A stretch of DNA of 64,000 nt from DAHUXD01 sp963736455 (GTDB lineage: Bacteria > Acidobacteriota > Thermoanaerobaculia > UBA5066 > Gp7-AA6). The stretch is from assembly GCA_963736455.1 (NCBI GenBank), contig CAVTON010000002.1:434001-498000 (forward strand), in the 5' to 3' direction. Shown here piece by piece: positions 23,810-32,085 of the stretch (positions within the stretch are counted from its first letter, which is position 1; every line of letters starts with the position of its first letter). The notes below the pieces were generated by a model. It searched no databases, was not told the origin of the DNA, and saw only the letters and a program-made list of their open reading frames with translations. The position numbers were made by a program, and so were the translations under genes.

Positions 23810-25804
23810 TCAGGGTTTCGGCGACGCCGACGCCAACAGATTAATCAGGTCGTCGGGCCGCACCGGCTTGACCAGATGATGGTCGAATCCGGCGGCCTGT
23901 GAACGCAGCTGATCTTCCCTTTGTCCCCAGCCCGTGACGGCGATCAGAATCATGTCCCGCCCCCACGGCTGCTCCCGGATGCGCCGGCAGGCGTCGTGTC
24001 CGTTCATCCGCGGAAGCCCGATGTCGAGCAGAGCGATGTCGGGCCGAAACTCCCGCGCGGCCTCGACCGCGGCGATGCCGTCGTGGGCCGTGCGGGTCAC
24101 GTAACCGAGCGTCTGGAGCAGGAGCGAGAGGGATTCTGCGCCGTCGCGGTTGTCGTCGACGACGAGGACCCGTCCGCTCGTCGTGAGCGGGGCCGGGGCG
24201 ATCGCGGGCTCGGCGAGCATCTCGGCGTTCGCGGGCAGGGCCGGAAGGCGCACGACGAACTCGCTTCCCTGTCCCGGGCCGTCGCTCGAGACGCTCACGG
24301 TCCCGCCGTGCATCTCGACGAGGCTGCGAACGAGCGTCAAGCCGATGCCGAGGCCCCCGACCGAACGCTCGAGCGACGTGTCGACCTGCATGAACATGTC
24401 GAAGATCTTCGGGAGATCGTCGGGGGCGATGCCGACCCCTCGATCGCGCACGCGGATCAGGGCCTCGTCGCCGGCACGTTCGACCGTGAGCTCGACCCGC
24501 CCCCCCCGATCCATGAACTTGCAGGCGTTGTTCAGGAGGTTGCCGACGACCTGCGCCAGCCGTGCGGGATCGGCTTCGACGAAGATCGGCTGCGGAGGCA
24601 TCTTCACGATCAGCGCGTGCTCCATGTCCTGGGCGAGCGGGCGCGCGGCCTCGACCACCTGTTTCAGGATCGGCGCGAGCTCGATCCGCTCGCGGCGAAG
24701 CTCGATCCTGCCCCGGCTGATGCGGCTGACGTCGAGGAGATCGTCGACGAGGCGAACGAGCTGCTTCACCTGGCGTTCGAGCATTTCGGTCATGGCCCGG
24801 ACCGAGGCCGCGTCGCCGTCGCGCTGGCGCAGCACGTGGATGGCGTTGCGGATCGGAGCGAGCGGATTGCGCAGCTCGTGGGCCAGCGTGGCCAGGAACT
24901 CGTCCTTGCGGCGATCCGCGTCGCGGAGCGCCCCCATCGCGGCCTGGAGAGAAGCCTCGCCGTCTCGAAGGGCCTGGTCGCTCTTCCGGTGCTCCGTGAT
25001 GTCGGTTCCGGTCGGGTGGATGTGAATGACGGACCCGGCTCGATCGCGGATCGGGTACATCGCGAAGTCCACGATCCGCTCGGTGCCGTCCGCCAGCCAG
25101 TACGGCAGCTCCTCCCGGAACACCGATCCGGCGGCGGCCTCGCGCGCCGCCTCGCGGATCCGCGCCTTCGCCGCCTCCGAGCCCCTCCACCAGGGAGTCT
25201 CCCAGAGGGCGCGGTCGAGCACCTCCCCGCGCGTATACCCGCATCCCTCGACCGAAAGGTCGTTGGCCTCGCGGAGCGTGCCGTCGAGGTCCATGATCCC
25301 GGCGAAGATTCCGGACTGGTTGAAGACCGCCTCGAACTTCGCTGTCGCGGCGATCAGCTGCGTTTCGGCGCGCTTTCGTTCGGTCACGTCCCGGGCGATC
25401 TTGGAGGCTCCGACGATCCGCCCCGCGGCGTCGGTGACCGGTGAGATCGTCAGCGAGACGTCGACGCGCCGGCCGTCGCGCCGGACGCGAACCGTGTCGA
25501 AGTGATCCACGCGCTCGCCCGCGCGGATGCGGGCGATGATCCGATCCTCTTCGCTCGCCCGCTCCGCCGGAATGATGATCGAGATGTGTCGTCCGACGAC
25601 TTCCTCCGCGGAATAGCCGAAGAGACGCTCCGCTCCGGCATTCCAGCTGAGAATGATTCCGTCGAGCGACTTGCTGACGATGGCGTCGTCGGAGGATTCG
25701 ACGATCGACGCGAGCAGGCGGTCGGCGGCCAGCCGGTCGGAGGCCGCCGGAGCGGCGTCGAGGCGATTCGTCTCTTCTTTCGGGTGGTTGGGAGGTTGCG
25801 CCAT
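23810..25804 (-). CDS. Hybrid histidine kinase: PAS-PAS-HisKA-HATPase-receiver
   Basis: A 664-residue soluble sensor. PAS 1 (about 28-145) includes DGIILSWNAGAERLFGYSAE, then EVVGR and a PAC motif ending in IARDVTERK; PAS 2 (about 150-275) ends in TDITEHRK. The phosphoacceptor His is in FLATLAHELRNPLAPIRNAI, the ATPase boxes are NLLNNACKF, DRGVGIAPDDLPKIFDMF and GLGIGLTLV, and the C-terminal receiver has VLVVDDN, the acceptor Asp in ALLDIGLPRMNG and the conserved Lys in HHLVKPV. No membrane segment is present. No partner regulator lies beside it. Confidence 0.93.
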   Translation of the reverse strand: MAQPPNHPKEETNRLDAAPAASDRLAADRLLASIVESSDDAIVSKSLDGIILSWNAGAERLFGYSAEEVVGRHISIIIPAERASEEDRIIARIRAGERVDHFDTVRVRRDGRRVDVSLTISPVTDAAGRIVGASKIARDVTERKRAETQLIAATAKFEAVFNQSGIFAGIMDLDGTLREANDLSVEGCGYTRGEVLDRALWETPWWRGSEAAKARIREAAREAAAGSVFREELPYWLADGTERIVDFAMYPIRDRAGSVIHIHPTGTDITEHRKSDQALRDGEASLQAAMGALRDADRRKDEFLATLAHELRNPLAPIRNAIHVLRQRDGDAASVRAMTEMLERQVKQLVRLVDDLLDVSRISRGRIELRRERIELAPILKQVVEAARPLAQDMEHALIVKMPPQPIFVEADPARLAQVVGNLLNNACKFMDRGGRVELTVERAGDEALIRVRDRGVGIAPDDLPKIFDMFMQVDTSLERSVGGLGIGLTLVRSLVEMHGGTVSVSSDGPGQGSEFVVRLPALPANAEMLAEPAIAPAPLTTSGRVLVVDDNRDGAESLSLLLQTLGYVTRTAHDGIAAVEAAREFRPDIALLDIGLPRMNGHDACRRIREQPWGRDMILIAVTGWGQREDQLRSQAAGFDHHLVKPVRPDDLINLLASASPKP

Positions 25805-25943
25805 GGGCTCCGGCCTTTTTGGCCGGAAGGGATTTTCTCACCGATGGGGCCGCGAAGGGAGAACGGCCGGACGCCGCGAGGGAGGAACGCGCCGTGCCGG
25901 GTCCAAGTCGGCGGCGGCGCGCGGCGGCGTCCGGCCGGGAAGA

Positions 25944-26474
25944 CTACGTGGAGAGGGCCGCGCGGAGGCGGGCGACGTGGTGCCAGCTGTGCCGCAGCGC
26001 GTGGTCCTCGATGACGAACTGGGCCGTCACCGGCGCCCCGAAGGCGAGCGAGAACGGGGCGGCCTGGTCCAGGTCGTCGTCGGTGAAAGCGCGGACGACC
26101 TCCGCGGCCTCGCGGCTGTTGTGGCGCAGGAGGACGAGCGCTTCCTGCCTGGTGACGGCCGCGTGGTCGCGGGCGTGCCGCGCGTTCAGGTCCGCCACGG
26201 CGTCCCAGCTCACGTCCGTGACGGCCTTGCCCTCCGCGATCATGCGGGCGAGGTCGATCTCGATGGGATAGGCGGCCGCGACGTGATGGACGACGACGCC
26301 GACGGTGCGCCGGTCGGAGGCGCTGATCGGCGTCCGCCACTGCGCGTCCGTCAGGTTCTCCGCGAAGGCGGCCAGAAGCGCGGCGCCCTCCTCGATGCGG
26401 TCGGCCAGCGCCGCGGCGCGGTCGCTGCCGGGATGGGGCCGGAACCGAAGAGCTCCCGAGTTTTCCTTCGTCAT
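25944..26474 (-). CDS. DinB-like protein
   Basis: A 176-residue four-helix protein with histidines placed as in DinB/YfiT metal-binding proteins: VGVVVHHVAAAYPIEIDLAR near the middle and EDHALRHSWHHVARL near the end. LADRIEEGAALLAAFAENLT, then DAQWRTP is the usual first helix. DinB-fold enzymes include thiol-dependent transferases and isomerases; the substrate here is unknown. It lies convergent with nothing and divergent from the DUF4142 gene. Confidence 0.7.
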   Translation of the reverse strand: MTKENSGALRFRPHPGSDRAAALADRIEEGAALLAAFAENLTDAQWRTPISASDRRTVGVVVHHVAAAYPIEIDLARMIAEGKAVTDVSWDAVADLNARHARDHAAVTRQEALVLLRHNSREAAEVVRAFTDDDLDQAAPFSLAFGAPVTAQFVIEDHALRHSWHHVARLRAALST

Positions 26475-26569
26475 CTTGGACCTCCGGACGCAACTAAGGC
26501 GCCCGGACGGCCCCGGATTCCGGAAATCGCCCCTCTTTAGGACCTCCTAAGGTGCTCCGGGACGGTCCA

Positions 26570-26585
26570 TGGCACAGAGGTTGCT
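26570..26585 (+). promoter_or_regulatory. Sigma-54-like promoter before the DUF4142 gene
   Basis: TGGCACAGAGGTTGCT, a near-perfect -24/-12 element. The start is predicted near 26596, leaving a 13-base leader that contains GAGGAG. Confidence 0.75.
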
Positions 26586-26608
26586 CGGTTCGGTTCCGAG
26601 GAGGAGTT

Positions 26609-27151
26609 ATGAAGTCCCAGCGTTTCCGGTTCCTTTCCCTGCTCGGCGTTGCCCTGGTGGTTCCGTCGTTCGTCGTGGCGCAGAACCCCCCGGCTCCGAC
26701 CGACATGAAAATGTCGCCGATGGCTTCGGCGGCCGATCGCAGCTTTGCCGACAAGGTGGCGGTGGCGGGCATGACGGAGATCGATGCGAGCCGGCTCGCC
26801 CTCGAGAAGTCGAAGGACGAGAGCGTCCGCACGTTCGCGCAGCGCATGATCGACGACCACACGAAGGCGGGGGATGCCCTGAAGGCCGCCGCTTCGAAGG
26901 AAGGGATCACGATCCCGTCCGAGCTCGATGCGCAGCACAAGGAGACGATCGACAAGCTCCGTGAAGTGTCGGACGCGCAGTTCGACGCCGCCTACAAGAC
27001 GCAGATGGTGAAGGACCACAAGGACGCGGTGGCGCTCCTGAAGGGGGAGGCGAGCGCGAGCCCGTCGGCGGTCCAGGAGTTCGCGAGCAACACCCTTCCG
27101 ACGATCGAAACCCACCTGAAGTTGGCCGAGGGCCTGCACCCGAAGTCGTAG
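26609..27151 (+). CDS. DUF4142 family periplasmic protein
   Basis: A 180-residue protein with a signal peptide (FRFLSLLGVALVVPSFVVAQ). The DUF4142 core follows: FADKVAVAGMTEIDASRLAL, VRTFAQRMIDDHTKAGDAL and YKTQMVKDHKDAVALLK, ending with NTLPTIETHLKLAEGLH. The fold is ferritin-like, and the family is often attached to stress or envelope functions without a proven activity. It is a single-gene unit between a sigma-54-like promoter and a strong hairpin. Confidence 0.88.
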   Translation: MKSQRFRFLSLLGVALVVPSFVVAQNPPAPTDMKMSPMASAADRSFADKVAVAGMTEIDASRLALEKSKDESVRTFAQRMIDDHTKAGDALKAAASKEGITIPSELDAQHKETIDKLREVSDAQFDAAYKTQMVKDHKDAVALLKGEASASPSAVQEFASNTLPTIETHLKLAEGLHPKS

Positions 27152-27173
27152 GCTGTTCCCTGCGGCTTCGAAA

Positions 27174-27205
27174 AGGAGGCGCCCCGATCGCTCGGGGCGC
27201 CTCCT
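27174..27205. terminator. Perfect 14-bp hairpin between convergent genes
   Basis: aggaggcgccccga and its reverse complement flank a 4-base loop. It lies 22 bases after the DUF4142 stop and 17 bases before the convergent BON gene end, so it can act in both directions. There is no T tract. Confidence 0.7.
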
Positions 27206-27222
27206 GTCCTGCCAACCGGGAC

Positions 27223-28122
27223 TCAGACGTTGCTTCGCGAGCGAGACTTCTCGGAGCCCTGGCTCGACGACGACTTTTCGGAGCCGTTGCCGTGCTCGAC
27301 GCGCAGGCGGTTCTGGACCTCCTTGACGCCCGGGCAATCCTCGGCGACGTCTTCGGCCATCCGCTTCATCGAGCGATCCGAGAGCGTTCCTTCGAGCGTG
27401 ACCTCTCCATTCTTGACCTGCACCGTGATCTCGGAGGCGTCGATGTCTCCGTGCTCCTCGAGCTTCTCGCTGACCTGTTCCTTGATGCGCTCGTCCGAAC
27501 GGGTATAGCCCTTGGGCCCCTTCCCGGCGAAGCGGCCCGTGCTCTGATGCGATCCCCCGAGCGATCCGCCCCGGCGCTGTCCCGTCTCGCCGATGCCGTA
27601 GCGGCCGCCGTAGCTCTGGCGGCCGTAGTCGGCGCCTTCGCCGGATTCGTAGGAGCTCGAACGGCTCGGCCCTGACCGCCCGAAGCTTCCGCCGCCGTAG
27701 CCATAGCCTCCCTGGCCGGATCCGTATCCGCGCCAGGTCACCGGACCGGAGAACGATCGGTCCGACGGACGTCCCCGCTCGCCGGAGTACGCGACCCCGG
27801 ATCGGCCCCACTCGCCGCCGCGCTCGCGGTCGTCGTTCTCTTCCGTGCGATTCCCGAGCCGGGAGCCGTCCCAGCCGCCGCCGCCCTCGGAGCCATAGGT
27901 CGAGCTGCCGCCGACTCCGGCGCGCCCGTCCCGTTCCCGGCCGTCCGAGCCCGAGCCGAGCTCGCGGCGTGATTCGTTCTGAAATTCGCTGGTCGGCTCG
28001 TACATCGGGCGGCGGCCTCTCTGGTCGTACTCGTAGTCGCCCCGCCCGGACGCTCCGCCTTCGTGGTCCCCTCGGCCGGACGATCCGCGCTCGTTCGCCC
28101 GGCGTCCATACTGATCATTCAT
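27223..28122 (-). CDS. BON-domain protein with long glycine/arginine-rich N-terminus
   Basis: A 299-residue protein. Residues 1-200 are low-complexity, rich in Gly, Arg, Ser, Tyr and Asp, and surely disordered. The BON domain at about 205-275 reads GPKGYTRSDERIKEQVSEKL, then DASEITVQVKNGEVTLEGTL, DRSMKRMAEDVAEDCPGVKE and VQNRLRVE. BON domains bind phospholipid or other ligands in envelope-stress proteins such as OsmY, but no signal peptide is seen here. AGGAGG precedes the ATG. The domain is closely related to that of the 46889-47326 protein, down to the GPKGY.RSDER start. Confidence 0.85.
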   Translation of the reverse strand: MNDQYGRRANERGSSGRGDHEGGASGRGDYEYDQRGRRPMYEPTSEFQNESRRELGSGSDGRERDGRAGVGGSSTYGSEGGGGWDGSRLGNRTEENDDRERGGEWGRSGVAYSGERGRPSDRSFSGPVTWRGYGSGQGGYGYGGGSFGRSGPSRSSSYESGEGADYGRQSYGGRYGIGETGQRRGGSLGGSHQSTGRFAGKGPKGYTRSDERIKEQVSEKLEEHGDIDASEITVQVKNGEVTLEGTLSDRSMKRMAEDVAEDCPGVKEVQNRLRVEHGNGSEKSSSSQGSEKSRSRSNV

Positions 28123-28207
28123 TGTCCGATCCTCCTTTGAGTTGGTATCCCGATACGATTTGAGATTCCTCTGGCGTTTCGGGGCTTTTGCAAGACTCGT
28201 TCCGCAG

Positions 28208-28223
28208 TGGCGCGGGCCTTGCT
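28208..28223 (+). promoter_or_regulatory. Sigma-54-like element close to the amine-oxidase start
   Basis: TGGCGCGGGCCTTGCT has the correct GG-N10-GC spacing, but the predicted transcription start would fall at the ATG and exclude the GGAGG ribosome site. Probably coincidental. Confidence 0.25.
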
Positions 28224-28234
28224 CGGAGGTCGAC

Positions 28235-29530
28235 ATGCGCATGCGCCGTTGGGATTTCATCATCGTGGGAGGCGGAGCGGCCGGGCTCGCGGCGGCCGCC
28301 GTGCTCGGCGATTCCGGCGCGCGCGTTCTGCTGCTCGAGGGCCGCCGCCGGCTCGGCGGGCGGATCTGGACGCGGCGGCCCTCGGACTGGCCCGCGCCCG
28401 TCGAGCTCGGCGCGGAGTTCGTCCACGGCCGAAACCCGGCGATCGTGCGGATCGTCCGCGAGTCGCGGCTCCTGCTGGGAAGGATCCCCAACGTCCACCT
28501 GGAGGCGCGCGGAGGGCGCCTTCGGGACATGGGTAACGTATGGCGGCGTTTCGATGCATTGACTCGCAGACTCCGAAACGATGGCCCGGACCGCTCGGTC
28601 GCGGACTTCCTCGCCGCGCACCGCCTTGCCCCGCGGGACCGGCGGCTGCTCTCTTCGATGATCGAGGGCTACGACGCCGCGCCGCTCGAGCGGGCGAGCG
28701 AGAAGGCGATCTCGACGCGCGGAGACCCGCCTTCCTCGCCGTCCGAGAGGGCGCAGCTCAGGATCCTCTCGGGGTACGACGGCGTCGTCGCCCATCTCGA
28801 GCGGCTCGCCCGGGCCTCGGGCTGCCGGATCGAGCGCTCGGCCGTCGTGCGCGGGGTGCGCTGGCGCCGCGGCGACGTCGAGATCGAGCTGAATTCCGGG
28901 CGGCGATTCCGAGCGCACCGCGCCGTCGTGACCGTTCCGGCCGGCGTGCTCAAGGCGCGCCCCGGCTCCGCCGGCGCGATCCGCTTCGATCCGGAGCCCG
29001 AGTCTCTGCGGCGGGCGCTCTCGGGCATCGAAATGGGAGACGTCGTCCGTCTCGTCCTCCGTTTTCGCGAGGCCTTCTGGCGGACCGCCCTCGGGGACCG
29101 CGAGAACGCGGCCTTTCTCCATGCGGAGTCCTCGTTTCCGACGCTGTGGACCGCGGCGCCGCTCGATCTGCCGATGCTGACGCTCTGGGCGGGGGGCCCC
29201 GCGGCGACCGCGCTGCGGTCCGGCGGGCGGGGGAAGGTCCTCGGCGAGGCGTGTCGAGCGCTTTCTTCGCTCTTTCGAGTCTCGACGGCCCGGGTGCGGG
29301 AGCAGCTCGTCGGCGCGCACTGGCACGACTGGACGTCGGATCCGTTCGCGCGCGGCGCGTACAGCTATGTCACCGTCGGAGGCTCCGCGTCGCCGGCCCG
29401 GCTCGCCCGGCCGGTCGCCGATACGTTGTTTTTCGCCGGAGAGGCCGCGTCGTCGCAGGAAAGCGGCACCGTCCCCGCGGCGATACAGAGCGGGAGGCGC
29501 GCGGCCGGCCGGGCCCTGGGCTCGCGCTGA
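28235..29530 (+). CDS. FAD-dependent amine oxidase-like protein
   Basis: A 431-residue flavoprotein. The FAD-binding N-terminus is WDFIIVGGGAAGLAAAAVLG, then VLLLEGRRRLGGRIWTRR (the GG doublet of amine oxidases), and AELGAEFVHGRNP follows. The C-terminal signature LFFAGEAASSQESGTVPAAI, then QSGRRAA is the second FAD-contact motif. The family includes monoamine and polyamine oxidases and related desaturases; the substrate is not predictable. GGAGG lies six bases before the ATG. It is divergent from the BON gene. Confidence 0.9.
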   Translation: MRMRRWDFIIVGGGAAGLAAAAVLGDSGARVLLLEGRRRLGGRIWTRRPSDWPAPVELGAEFVHGRNPAIVRIVRESRLLLGRIPNVHLEARGGRLRDMGNVWRRFDALTRRLRNDGPDRSVADFLAAHRLAPRDRRLLSSMIEGYDAAPLERASEKAISTRGDPPSSPSERAQLRILSGYDGVVAHLERLARASGCRIERSAVVRGVRWRRGDVEIELNSGRRFRAHRAVVTVPAGVLKARPGSAGAIRFDPEPESLRRALSGIEMGDVVRLVLRFREAFWRTALGDRENAAFLHAESSFPTLWTAAPLDLPMLTLWAGGPAATALRSGGRGKVLGEACRALSSLFRVSTARVREQLVGAHWHDWTSDPFARGAYSYVTVGGSASPARLARPVADTLFFAGEAASSQESGTVPAAIQSGRRAAGRALGSR

Positions 29531-29709
29531 CGAAGCCGGGAATCGACCGAGAGATGACGGGGAGGAACCGGTTTTTCACCGGTCGTCGGATGGGACGTCA
29601 CGGCCGTGGACATCGCTTCGGCGCGACCGCCCCTCCTGCTCGCGCAGCAGGTCGCCCTCCCCGGAAGCTGATCGCCGCTGCAAGGAAGAAGCCAGCGCCG
29701 CCTTCGATC

Positions 29710-29898
29710 TCAGTTGGGCTTCTCGATCGGCACTCGCCGCAGGTCCCGCGCGAGAACCAACCAGGACCTCGCGCACGTCGCGCAGATCGCCCGGCACTCG
29801 GTGTCCTCCAGCCTGGCTCCGCGGGAGACGATTCCCGCCGGAAGCTCCCGGCCGCAGGACCTGCAGTTGACGACGAGGAGAAAGTGCTGCGGACTCAA
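29710..29898 (-). CDS. Small zinc-ribbon protein (paralogue 1)
   Basis: A 62-residue protein with two Cys pairs: NCRSCGRELPAGIVS and CRAICATCARSWLV, which would bind one zinc. The start SPQHFLLVVNC, followed by CxxCGR, matches the start of the divergent gene at 30037 (KHSVVLLTAFCRRCGRRFST), so the two are paralogues. I chose a TTG start because GGAGG stands seven bases before it; a GTG two codons upstream is closer to GGAGG than usual. A sigma-54-like element precedes it. Function unknown. Confidence 0.6.
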   Translation of the reverse strand: MSPQHFLLVVNCRSCGRELPAGIVSRGARLEDTECRAICATCARSWLVLARDLRRVPIEKPN

Positions 29899-29923
29899 GG
29901 TCACACCTCCACCCGTCCGAGGG

Positions 29924-29939
29924 TGCAAGAAGGCGACCA
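29924..29939 (-). promoter_or_regulatory. Sigma-54-like promoter before zinc-ribbon gene 1
   Basis: Minus strand TGGTCGCCTTCTTGCA, GG-N10-GC. The predicted start near 29913 leaves a leader of 9 to 15 bases with GGAGG. Confidence 0.5.
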
Positions 29940-29971
29940 GCGGCGGCCCGCCGGCCCGTCGCTCGACCACC

Positions 29972-29987
29972 TGGCCCTCCGTTTGCA
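29972..29987 (+). promoter_or_regulatory. Sigma-54-like promoter before zinc-ribbon gene 2
   Basis: TGGCCCTCCGTTTGCA, GG-N10-GC. The predicted start near 29998 gives the GTG at 30037 a 39-base leader containing AGGAGG. It forms a divergent pair with the element at 29924. Confidence 0.5.
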
Positions 29988-30036
29988 CGAAGACTTCCCG
30001 GAGGACGGAGTCGTCTTCCTCTGCCAGGAGGGTTTC

Positions 30037-30411
30037 GTGAAGCATTCCGTGGTTCTGCTGACCGCGTTCTGCCGGCGGTGTGGCCGCAGGTTCTCGACGG
30101 GCATCCGAACGGATCCCGGAGTTCCCTATCGCGTGAAGGGGTGGAATCGTCGCTGCCCGTATTGCGGCGCGGAGCAGCCGCTGAACACCGATGACCTCCA
30201 GCCGATGCCGCTTCTTCCGGGGCCCGAAAGCGTCCGGCGCCTGTCGCTTCAGCCGCTCCGCGCGATCGAGCCGTTCGCGATCAGCCGGGCGAGCCGCCGC
30301 TCGACCGCCGCGAGGGCGCCCGCCGAACCTCGCACGAGGGTATCGAGCGCCGGAGGATCGGCCAGAAGGCGCCCCCTCGCGAACGCCGCGAGCACCTCCG
30401 GGCTGACGTAG
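30037..30411 (+). CDS. Small zinc-ribbon protein (paralogue 2)
   Basis: A 124-residue frame with FCRRCGRRFSTGI and RRCPYCGAEQPLN, a treble-Cys zinc ribbon. AGGAGG lies five bases before the GTG. The C-terminal 55 residues overlap the end of the topoisomerase gene on the other strand and look less constrained, so the functional part is probably the first 70 residues. Its similarity to the divergent small gene argues that both are real. A nucleic-acid or protein-binding role is typical for such ribbons but unproven. Confidence 0.55.
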   Translation: MKHSVVLLTAFCRRCGRRFSTGIRTDPGVPYRVKGWNRRCPYCGAEQPLNTDDLQPMPLLPGPESVRRLSLQPLRAIEPFAISRASRRSTAARAPAEPRTRVSSAGGSARRRPLANAASTSGLT

Positions 30412-31280
30412 GACGCGCGGCAAACCGCCGCCGTGTTGCCGAGCAGCCGGGACGTCTCTCCCATCGCCCGGGCGACGCGGCTCCGGACCTCCCGCGCGGA
30501 GGACGGCGGCGGAAAGCCGAGGCGCGCCAGGGCGCAGGCTCCGAAGAGCGTGCCGGCCCAGGTCCGGAAGTCCTTCGCGGTGATTCGCACGCCGCCGATC
30601 TCCCGGAGGTATTCGTTGATCGATCGCCTTCGAACGCCGACCCAGTCGCCGGACTCCGAGCGGTATCGAAAGACCTGGGCTCCCGGTTCGTGCTGCGCGA
30701 GCAGCGCCGCCACCACGCGGGCCGCGGCCGCGTCGTCGATCTCGCGCATCTGCGGCTTCCCGCCCTTTCCGGGATACGACAGCGTGATGCGCCTTCCGCG
30801 GACGCGAACGTGCTTCGGCCGCAGGGTCGTCAAGCCGTAGGTCCCGTTCTCCCGGGCATAGACCTGGCTTCCCGGACGAAGGAATCCGCGCAGCAGGAGC
30901 CGGGTCATCGCCGCGAGGACGCGCTCCCGCGGCAGACCCTCGCGGCGCAGGTCGGCCGCCGCGCGGGAGCGCAGAACGGGCAGCGCCCGGAGAAATGCGA
31001 GGAGCCTCTCGCGCTTTCGACGCTCGCGCTTGCCGATCTGAGCCGGAGAGTAGCGATATTGCCAGCGGCCCGCCCGGTCGCGGCCGATCGCCTGGACGGC
31101 CGCGCCGGGTGATGGGTTGACGAAGACCTCCGTCCATCCCGGCGGAATCGCGAGGCCCCGGATGCGCGTGCCGTGCGCGCCGTTGACCGCCGCGCCTCGC
31201 GGCGTCTCGTACCGAAATCCGCGCGCGGACGACCCGAGGCGCCGGAATCCCCGCTCCTGCAGGCGCTCGATCACGGTCAT
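30249..31280 (-). CDS. DNA topoisomerase IB
   Basis: A 343-residue poxvirus-type topoisomerase. The N-terminal domain has FRYETPRGAAV, IRGLAIPPGWTEVFVNP and GRWQYRYSPAQIGKRERRKR. The catalytic domain has LRPKHVRVRGRRITLSYPGK (catalytic Arg and Lys), ITAKDFRTWAGT and, near the end, LLGNTAAVCRASYVSPEVL with the active-site Tyr in SYVSP. It relaxes supercoils through a 3'-phosphotyrosine. The frame is open to 31361, which would overlap the start of the divergent ligase-D gene; the internal ATG before TVIERLQERG fits family length better. Bacterial TopIB genes are often near ligD, as here. Confidence 0.9.
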   Translation of the reverse strand: MTVIERLQERGFRRLGSSARGFRYETPRGAAVNGAHGTRIRGLAIPPGWTEVFVNPSPGAAVQAIGRDRAGRWQYRYSPAQIGKRERRKRERLLAFLRALPVLRSRAAADLRREGLPRERVLAAMTRLLLRGFLRPGSQVYARENGTYGLTTLRPKHVRVRGRRITLSYPGKGGKPQMREIDDAAAARVVAALLAQHEPGAQVFRYRSESGDWVGVRRRSINEYLREIGGVRITAKDFRTWAGTLFGACALARLGFPPPSSAREVRSRVARAMGETSRLLGNTAAVCRASYVSPEVLAAFARGRLLADPPALDTLVRGSAGALAAVERRLARLIANGSIARSG

Positions 31281-31323
31281 TGCCGTGGCAAAGAGCAGGA
31301 TCCGTGCCCGAGCCGGCGGCTCG

Positions 31324-31339
31324 AGGCATGGTTCTTGAA
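31324..31339 (+). promoter_or_regulatory. Sigma-54-like promoter before ligD-PE/Pol
   Basis: AGGCATGGTTCTTGAA, with GG-N10-GA; the core GTTCTTGAA is the same as in the element at 51033. The predicted start near 31350 gives a leader of about 10 bases. Confidence 0.5.
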
Positions 31340-31359
31340 GAACGGTCTCGGCGGGAGCC

Positions 31360-32085
31360 ATGATGGTCCCCGCGAAGACCATGCCGCTCGAGCAATATCG
31401 CCGCCGCCGCCGTTTCGGCGTCACTCCGGAGCCGAAGGGGAAGACCCCGCGCCCCCGCACGAAGAAGCTCGTCTACGTGATCCAGAAGCACCGGGCCACG
31501 GCCCTCCACTACGACTTCCGTCTCGAGTGGAAGGGCGTCATGCGGTCGTGGGCGGTTCCGAAGGGACCGTCGCTCGACCCGAAGGACAAGCGCCTCGCGA
31601 TGCCCACCGAGGATCATCCGCTGGAGTACAACCGGTTCGAGGGAATCATCCCGGAAGGCGAATACGGCGGGGGGACGGTCATGATCTGGGACCGCGGAAC
31701 CTGGGCGCCGGAGACGCCGGACGTGGACGCGGCGCTGAAGAAGGGGGAGCTGAAGTTCGCGCTCGACGGCGAGAAGCTCCACGGCGGCTGGGTCCTCGTC
31801 CGCCTGAACCGCCGGGACGGCGACGGCAAGATTCCGTGGCTCCTGATCAAGCACCGGGACGAGTTCGTCGAGAAGGGCTCGATCGAGGACGACGCGCCGC
31901 GCTCGGTCGTCTCGGATCGTCTCCTCGTCGAGATCGCCCGCGACGAGGGCGGCAACATGGAGAAGGCGGCCGACGGCGATCCTCCCGCTCTCCTGCGGAA
32001 GATGCTCGCCGAACCGAAGCGGGTCAAGCCGGCGAAGACGTCGCGCAAGAAGTCGGTCTGGCACTCGAACCGGAACGTGTCGTGA
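31360..32085 (+). CDS. LigD 3'-phosphoesterase domain protein
   Basis: A 241-residue stand-alone phosphoesterase of NHEJ ligase D. The family text is LEQYRRRRRFGVTPEPKGKT, FVIQKH-type YVIQKHRATALHYDFRLEW (metal-binding His and Asp), AVPKGPSLDPKDKRLAMPTE, DHPLEYNRFEGIIPEGEYGG and WDRGTW. This domain trims 3' ribonucleotides and 3' phosphates at broken ends. Two ATGs in tandem can serve as start. The stop overlaps the GTG of the polymerase gene by GTGA, so the two are coupled. Most bacteria fuse these domains into one LigD. Confidence 0.92.
   Translation: MMVPAKTMPLEQYRRRRRFGVTPEPKGKTPRPRTKKLVYVIQKHRATALHYDFRLEWKGVMRSWAVPKGPSLDPKDKRLAMPTEDHPLEYNRFEGIIPEGEYGGGTVMIWDRGTWAPETPDVDAALKKGELKFALDGEKLHGGWVLVRLNRRDGDGKIPWLLIKHRDEFVEKGSIEDDAPRSVVSDRLLVEIARDEGGNMEKAADGDPPALLRKMLAEPKRVKPAKTSRKKSVWHSNRNVS

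Noticed and set aside
25810..25826. ccggcc-ttttt-ggccgg hairpin before the PAS hybrid kinase, with a similar sequence near 32992
   Set aside because: Interesting likeness, but the two lie in different orientation to their genes and no common function is suggested.
26489..26504. GG-N10-GC element before the DinB-like gene
   Set aside because: The start would lie inside the ribosome site region and the boxes match poorly (GGGCGC, TTGCG).
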